This document shows positions 16,361 to 20,142 of a stretch of 20,142 nucleotides of DNA, in pieces. The stretch's first letter is position 1; each line of letters opens with the position of its first letter. Source of the DNA: a virus. A model generated the notes under the pieces. That model was not told the origin of the DNA, ran no database searches, and saw only the letters and a program-made list of their open reading frames with translations. The position numbers and the translations under genes were made by a program. The stretch spans positions 1 through 20,142 of the IMG/VR virus record IMGVR_UViG_3300033571_000913. The stretch is one strand, 5' to 3'.

Positions 16361-16947
16361 CAGGCAGCCCTCGCCAATCCCTCGATGACCGTGAACGTAG
16401 CGTTCGCGGTCTTGATTATCGTCGCCGTGTAGATGTCGATCGAGTTCGCATTACCGGCGCTGGGAGCGGTGCCGCCGATCCAACGCGGAGTGACAGCGGA
16501 GCCGTCCACCTGAAACGCTGTCTGGTAGTAGGCGGTGCCGCCGTTCGTCACGAGGAACGCGATAGTGATGGACTGGCCCGTGGAGAGGAGCGAGTTCAGA
16601 GTTGTACCCCCGTTGCCGCGTACGTTCAGCGTCCAGTTCGCAGAAGCGTTCGTCGTGTAGTAGACGACGCTCGACGTGATCGCATCGAAAGCGATCGTGC
16701 CAGTCGCAGCCGTGGCGGAGATCGTGATTGTCTCCTCCGGTGCCGTCAGCACGGGCGACGTGAGCGAGGCGTTCGCGAGTGTCGCGTATGTCGAAGCCGC
16801 CGAGGACTGCGACAGGTACGTCGAAGCCGCCGTCGCAGACTTCAGATACGCACCCTCCACGCCGAGCGCGAGCGCCTGCAAGTCCGCGGGCACATTAGCG
16901 GCGTCCGAAGAAGACGGGAACGGAAGCCCGCCCGGAGTCGTAGGCAC
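16360..16947 (-). CDS. Fibre protein with N-terminal anchor and marine-type C-terminal domain
   Basis: A 195-aa protein from GTG 16947, seven bases after GGGAGG. Residues 1-30 (LPFPSSSDAANVPADLQALA) form an anchor motif also present in the 43-aa gene 11691-11822. Residues about 36-65 repeat AASTYLSQSSAASTYATLAN-like units, likely a trimeric stalk. The C-terminal about 120 residues (SSVVYYTTNASANWTLNVRG, STGQSITIAFLVTNGGTAYYQ, GGTAPSAGNANSIDIYTATI) recall a domain common in cyanophage and pelagic-phage fibres. It is coupled to glycine-rich protein 1. Confidence 0.8.
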   Translation of the reverse strand: MPTTPGGLPFPSSSDAANVPADLQALALGVEGAYLKSATAASTYLSQSSAASTYATLANASLTSPVLTAPEETITISATAATGTIAFDAITSSVVYYTTNASANWTLNVRGNGGTTLNSLLSTGQSITIAFLVTNGGTAYYQTAFQVDGSAVTPRWIGGTAPSAGNANSIDIYTATIIKTANATFTVIEGLARAA

Positions 16948-16971
16948 TTATGAACCTCCCCTAGATGCGCC

Positions 16972-17015
16972 GAGCGGCGGGGCCAGCGAGGATCACCCGC
17001 TGAATCCCGCCGCTC
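16972..17015 (-). terminator. Long hairpin inside the fibre island
   Basis: GAGCGGCGGG (16972-16981) pairs with CCCGCCGCTC (17006-17015); inside it CAGCG (16984-16988) pairs with CGCTG (16998-17002). It occupies the only long gap (87 bases) near the start of the island, between the 139-aa gene and the 195-aa fibre gene, and is followed by the latter's ribosome site, so it may attenuate or end transcription coming from the capsid gene. No U tract is seen. Confidence 0.6.
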
Positions 17016-17034
17016 AGGCTGAACTAACTACCTA

Positions 17035-17454
17035 TCAGGTTAGGTCAACCCACAGGTAACGGAACGTATGAGACGCCTCGTTGATCGGTGAATTAGTCGC
17101 ATTGACCGCGTACACCGTGACCGTGTTAGCGCCAGTCACACCAGCACCCGCGAAGGCGAGTCCCGATGTGAGCGCCGGAGGGTTCACCACAATGATGTCA
17201 CCGACAGCAGCGCCCGTGACCGTGATAGTGCCCGATCCGGTAGCCCCGGCAGAGATCGACGGGAGGTCGATAGCGCCGGTGCCCGTGCTAATGCCCTTAA
17301 CTACGGAACCTCCGCCCACGGCGAGCGTACCCGCCGTAAGGTCTCCCGTCACCGTAGCGTCGTCACCGACCGTGAGGTCATCGGTAGCAGCCACATCGTC
17401 GTCGGACTGTAGCCGACCTACAAGTGCTTCTCCCTTAGTGAGACGGTTAGACAT
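17035..17454 (-). CDS. Fibre-type protein coupled to the capsid gene
   Basis: A 139-aa protein from ATG 17454, sharing one base with the stop of the major capsid gene (TGATG). Residues about 18-48 (DDDVAATDDLTVGDDATVTG, DLTAGTLAVGGG) are short repeats typical of fibre stalks built from beta-strands; the C-terminal 90 residues (STGTGAIDLPSISAGATGSG, TVTVYAVNATNSPINEASHT) form a beta-rich domain ending YLWVDLT that resembles a common fibre domain. Direct coupling to the capsid gene suggests production in proportion to capsid protein, which is unusual for a tail fibre. Confidence 0.78.
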   Translation of the reverse strand: MSNRLTKGEALVGRLQSDDDVAATDDLTVGDDATVTGDLTAGTLAVGGGSVVKGISTGTGAIDLPSISAGATGSGTITVTGAAVGDIIVVNPPALTSGLAFAGAGVTGANTVTVYAVNATNSPINEASHTFRYLWVDLT

Positions 17455-18431
17455 CAGGCCACCACGGTGTTCATGAAGTAGCCCAGGTCGCTCGACACGA
17501 CCTTGTTGTCGAAGGCCACCTCGGCCTCGACGCGGCTAGCCTTCAGGTGCTCCATGCGGAACTGCGAAGTGCCGATCGTCTGACCGAGACCGCCGCTGAC
17601 GCCGGTCCACGAGAAGATGTATCCCGCGGACGGGGTGAGCAGGCCCGGGTTCTGGGCGACGTGCATGAGGCACGCAACCTTGCCCGTGGCGAAGCCGTAA
17701 GCCTCCGCAGCGCCCTCGGCGTTCGTGGCCTTGACCGACTTCGCGACGAGAACACGATCGACCTCGAACATGCGTGCGAGCATGTCCGCCGTGACGGTCT
17801 GAGCACTCGTGTACTTGATGCGGTCCACGATGTCGGGGTGGTTACGCAACTTCCGGAACACGTCGTAGCCGAGGACGAGGGTGTTCGCCTCCATGCCCGT
17901 GTTCGAGAGGATCTGCGCCTTGCCAGCCTCGACAGTCTCGATCGGATCCGAGTTCGCGTAGTCGCTCCACTGCTTGAACTCGCCCGCACCGGGAGAGCCT
18001 GCGACACCGGCAACGTCGGTGCCCCACACGCCCGTGGTGAGGAAGTCCGAGACGAACTGAAGTTCGCGACGCACGAGCATACGCATCGTGACGAACTCGG
18101 CAGCCTCGCGGAGCGGGTTCAGCGGAACGTCAGCGTTCGCGAGGGTCTGATCGTCCACGTCCTTGTGGAACGCGAACACGTCAGCGGAGTAGGTGTCCGT
18201 GGTCAGGCCGTATCCGGAGCCCGCGGACTCGGTGCCGGGAGCGCGGCGCTGGGCCTCGTCACGGAACCAGTCATTCTTGGTGTACTTGAAGTACTTGTCG
18301 GACTTCTTCTCGACAGGCACGACAGGGAACACCTTGTCTGCGATGAAGTTCTCCGAACGCTGCATGTACGCGACCGAGATGTTGGTCAGGATCGCATCAA
18401 CGTGAACGGAGTTGATGTGCGGCTGTGGCAT
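17454..18431 (-). CDS. Major capsid protein
   Basis: A 325-aa protein, ATG 18431. Features include NFIADKVFPVVPVEKKSDKY, FKYTKNDWFRDEAQRRAPGT, ADVFAFHKDVDDQTLANADV, PLNPLREAAEFVTMRMLVRR and the C-terminal EVAFDNKVVSSDLGYFMNTV. This is a recognised actinobacteriophage-type capsid protein of the HK97-like fold (fold assignment is from family knowledge). No N-terminal delta domain of about 100 residues is present, consistent with a separate scaffold gene upstream. It follows the decoration gene by 31 bases and leads directly into the fibre island. Confidence 0.9.
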   Translation of the reverse strand: MPQPHINSVHVDAILTNISVAYMQRSENFIADKVFPVVPVEKKSDKYFKYTKNDWFRDEAQRRAPGTESAGSGYGLTTDTYSADVFAFHKDVDDQTLANADVPLNPLREAAEFVTMRMLVRRELQFVSDFLTTGVWGTDVAGVAGSPGAGEFKQWSDYANSDPIETVEAGKAQILSNTGMEANTLVLGYDVFRKLRNHPDIVDRIKYTSAQTVTADMLARMFEVDRVLVAKSVKATNAEGAAEAYGFATGKVACLMHVAQNPGLLTPSAGYIFSWTGVSGGLGQTIGTSQFRMEHLKASRVEAEVAFDNKVVSSDLGYFMNTVVA

Positions 18432-18462
18432 GTCTTATGCCCTTCCCTTCAGGTTGTGCGAA

Positions 18463-18855
18463 CTAGGCCGCGCGACCAGCGGACGCGCAGTTCACGACGA
18501 CGGTGATGATCTCGGCGGAAGCACCCTCGGTGAGAGCCTGCCCGACGACGAACTTGGTGGTGTCGGTGCCGAAGGTGAGGGCAACGCCCGCACCAGCAGC
18601 CGACGTGCCCACGGCAGCGCCCTCGGCGACTGAGCCGCCGAGCACGACCTTGGTGCCGCCGATGACGGTAACCTCGGCCTCCTGACCGGAGAGCGGGGCG
18701 TTCTGGAGAACACCGATCGGCTTGTCAGTCACGGCAGCGCACAGGATGGCCTGCCCGCTAGCGTTCAACTTGACGAACTTGTACTGTGCGCTGGAGAGAT
18801 CCGCCCCCGCGACGAGGGTGATCTTCAGCGCGTTAGGGTTGATCTCGTAGGCCAC
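18463..18855 (-). CDS. Capsid decoration / head-stabilising protein (DUF2190-like)
   Basis: A 130-aa protein from GTG 18855, two bases after the scaffold gene stop, with a GGGGG-type ribosome site. Short beta-strands and Gly/Ala loops: ALKITLVAGADLSSAQYKFV, ILCAAVTDKPIGVLQNAPLS, EVTVIGGTKVVLGGSVAEGA, ending TVVVNCASAGRAA. This is the typical pattern of the DUF2190-like decoration proteins found between scaffold/protease and major capsid genes. It would bind to the capsid exterior. Confidence 0.83.
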   Translation of the reverse strand: MAYEINPNALKITLVAGADLSSAQYKFVKLNASGQAILCAAVTDKPIGVLQNAPLSGQEAEVTVIGGTKVVLGGSVAEGAAVGTSAAGAGVALTFGTDTTKFVVGQALTEGASAEIITVVVNCASAGRAA

Positions 18856-18857
18856 GA

Positions 18858-19664
18858 TTAGGCCCCCTTCTCGCTCGTGTACTGCGCGTACAGTTCCGGA
18901 TTGCTCGTCGCCACGTCGGCGAACGCCTGCTCGAAGGTAGCGGCGCGGCCCTCGGTGACGAGGCTCTTAGCGAGGCTCGTCAGGCGGGCGTAGGCGTCAC
19001 CTTCCACGACCGGGGCTGCCTTGCCGATCTCCGCGAAGATCGCGCCGGACTCGGCCTGCGCGTTAGCGGCGGACAGGGCATCCTCGACCGACTTAGCGAG
19101 GTCTGCGTCGTGGTCGGCGAGGTGGCGCAGGGCCGGGCCGATCACGGTCGGGTCGATGCTCAGGTTCTCCCACGAGCGTGCCTTCTCGATCGCCTCGGCG
19201 TCGAGAGCGGCCTCGCGCTCCTTGCGGAGAATCTCCTCGGCCTCGGCAGCCTTCGCCACGGCCTCCTCGCGCTCGGCGCGAAGGGTCTCGACCATCTTGA
19301 CGACGGCCTCGGGGGCTGACTTCAGGAGGTCGTCGTCGGACGGCTCCTGAACGGGTGCGGGGGCGAGATCGGTGAGGCGTGCCTCCAGATCCGCGATCTT
19401 CTCCTCCGCCTTAGCGAGCGCATCGGTGAGTGTCTCCACCGTGGGCTCCTCGGACACCACGGGGGCGTCCTCAGTAACGGTCTGGTCGGGCACGGGTTCC
19501 TCCTCGGTTCCCTCGGTCTCGGCGACGAGTGCCTCCACGATCTGGTCGGCCTCGGCCTGGTCTGCCGCTTTCACGACGAGCCAGCCCTCGTGCAGATGCG
19601 CGGGGTGATCGACACCCGAGGTCTCCTCGATCGCGAGGTTGACCATCTTGGGGGCCTTCGCCAC
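18858..19664 (-). CDS. Scaffold-like capsid assembly protein
   Basis: A 268-aa acidic protein from GTG 19664 with GGAGGAG four bases upstream. N-terminus VNLAIEETSGVDHPAHLHEG, WLVVKAADQAEADQ is a phage-capsid-assembly type opening (XkdF-like context). Residues about 85-180 form a coiled coil rich in Glu, Ala and Lys (DALAKAEEKIADLEARLTDL, AEREEAVAKAAEAEEILRKE). The C-terminus (FEQAFADVATSNPELYAQYT) recalls scaffold proteins. No catalytic Ser/His/Asp protease signature is obvious, so scaffold is favoured over protease. First gene of the capsid operon. Confidence 0.78.
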   Translation of the reverse strand: MAKAPKMVNLAIEETSGVDHPAHLHEGWLVVKAADQAEADQIVEALVAETEGTEEEPVPDQTVTEDAPVVSEEPTVETLTDALAKAEEKIADLEARLTDLAPAPVQEPSDDDLLKSAPEAVVKMVETLRAEREEAVAKAAEAEEILRKEREAALDAEAIEKARSWENLSIDPTVIGPALRHLADHDADLAKSVEDALSAANAQAESGAIFAEIGKAAPVVEGDAYARLTSLAKSLVTEGRAATFEQAFADVATSNPELYAQYTSEKGA

Positions 19665-19745
19665 GTTGCTCCTCCTAATGACGAACGGGCCGTCGCATCG
19701 AGTCGATCTGACTCGTACGACGACCCGCGGGTCTCGCCATGAGGA

Positions 19746-19756
19746 AGCGTAGCACG
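19746..19756 (-). promoter_or_regulatory. Shared promoter-like element before capsid operon
   Basis: Minus-strand CGTGCTACGCT, identical to 5618-5628. It lies about 82 bases before the scaffold GTG in the 181-base gap 19665-19845. TACGCT could be a -10 box; the -35 is not convincing. Recurrence before both structural operons is the main support. Confidence 0.45.
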
Positions 19757-19797
19757 GCTGACGGGGAGTTATGAGTTCCTCTACCCGGGTATGCCGA

Positions 19798-19830
19798 AGC
19801 CCCCGCCCGCTGGAGGTCAGGACGGGGGCT
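19798..19830 (-). terminator. Hairpin after the 68-aa gene, probable terminator
   Basis: AGCCCCCG (19798-19805) pairs with CGGGGGCT (19823-19830), 17-base loop, 16 bases after the stop of the gene at 19846. No T tract; GC-rich terminator likely. Confidence 0.65.
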
Positions 19831-19845
19831 CCGGGGATCGTGGGG

Positions 19846-20052
19846 CTAGTTGCCGCTGATCTCGTCGCGATAGTAGCGGGTCGCGTCGATGAGGGTGCGG
19901 AACTCGCCGAGCCGCTCGTAGCCGTAGGGGGTGCGACGGACGAGAGCCCACTTCCGGCTGCCCTCGGGGCTGCGCTTCACCCAGTAGCGGCCTCCGACCG
20001 TGGCGTAGGCGGTACCGACGCGGCGGAACGGGCCGATGTCGAGGCGGGTCAT
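19846..20052 (-). CDS. Small basic protein of unknown function
   Basis: A 68-aa protein, ATG 20052 overlapping the previous stop by ATGA. It is rich in Arg, Tyr and Trp (RVGTAYATVGGRYWVKRSPE, KWALVRRTPYGYERLGEF) with a C-terminal helix (LIDATRYYRDEISGN). No recognised family. It is followed by a terminator-like hairpin, so it closes a transcription unit that starts outside the window. Confidence 0.68.
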   Translation of the reverse strand: MTRLDIGPFRRVGTAYATVGGRYWVKRSPEGSRKWALVRRTPYGYERLGEFRTLIDATRYYRDEISGN

Positions 20053-20132
20053 CGTGCGGCCTCGGTGTCGATCGCGGCCTGCTGGATGTAGATCATCGCG
20101 AACGCGGCGGAGCGAGCGGCAGGGGTGAACAT
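20049..20132 (-). CDS. 27-aa ORF, possibly 3' end of a longer gene
   Basis: ATG 20132 to TGA 20049-20051, overlapping the next ATG by four bases. Residues MFTPAARSAAFAMIYIQQAA, IDTEAAR. AGGAG is three bases before the ATG, close but possible. The frame is open to the right edge, so it may instead be the C-terminus of a larger gene. Confidence 0.45.
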   Translation of the reverse strand: MFTPAARSAAFAMIYIQQAAIDTEAAR

Positions 20133-20142
20133 CGGCTCCTCG

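Noticed and set aside
17547-18506. Plus-strand ORF of 319 codons
   Set aside because: It lies opposite the major capsid gene, which has a clear family pattern; composition is typical of an antisense frame in GC-rich DNA.

Overview
The window is about 20 kb of a tailed double-stranded DNA phage or prophage, part of its virion-structure region, and every gene I accept lies on the minus strand. Frequent GTG starts, strong AAGGAG/GGAGG ribosome sites, high GC in most genes (for example 41/60 in 7021-7080) and the gene families point to an actinobacterial host with siphovirus (long non-contractile tail) morphology. This is inference from gene style, not from a database match. No terminase, portal, lysis, integrase, tRNA or CRISPR is visible; terminase and portal would be expected beyond position 20142.

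Read in the direction of transcription (right to left): two small unknown genes (20132-19846); a terminator-like hairpin and a likely promoter region (19665-19845); a capsid operon with scaffold-like protein, decoration protein and major capsid protein (19664-17454); then, translationally coupled to the capsid gene, a 7-kb island of fibre/adhesin-type genes (17454-10526). The island contains three glycine-rich proteins each fused by stop/start overlap to a small beta-rich partner, two tandem fibre paralogues, and three genes resembling families typical of marine/cyanophage tail-fibre regions. Next come four head-tail connector genes (adaptor, closure, neck/completion, tail terminator; 10517-8965), a compact group of small zinc-binding and HTH-type proteins plus a metallophosphoesterase (8968-6673), and a 243-aa zinc-motif protein with its own well-formed promoter (6498-5767).

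After two tandem hairpins and a second shared promoter-like element, the tail operon follows: a small acidic-tailed protein, two paralogous major tail proteins, a tail assembly chaperone pair joined by a GGGAAAA -1 frameshift, and the start and main body of the tape measure gene, which runs off the left edge.

The most unusual point is the position of the adhesin/fibre island directly after the major capsid gene and before the head-tail connectors, rather than after the tape measure gene. Together with its triplicated beta-module plus glycine-rich cassettes, marine-phage-like genes and locally lower GC, it looks like an acquired, expandable surface-display module that might decorate the head rather than the tail.
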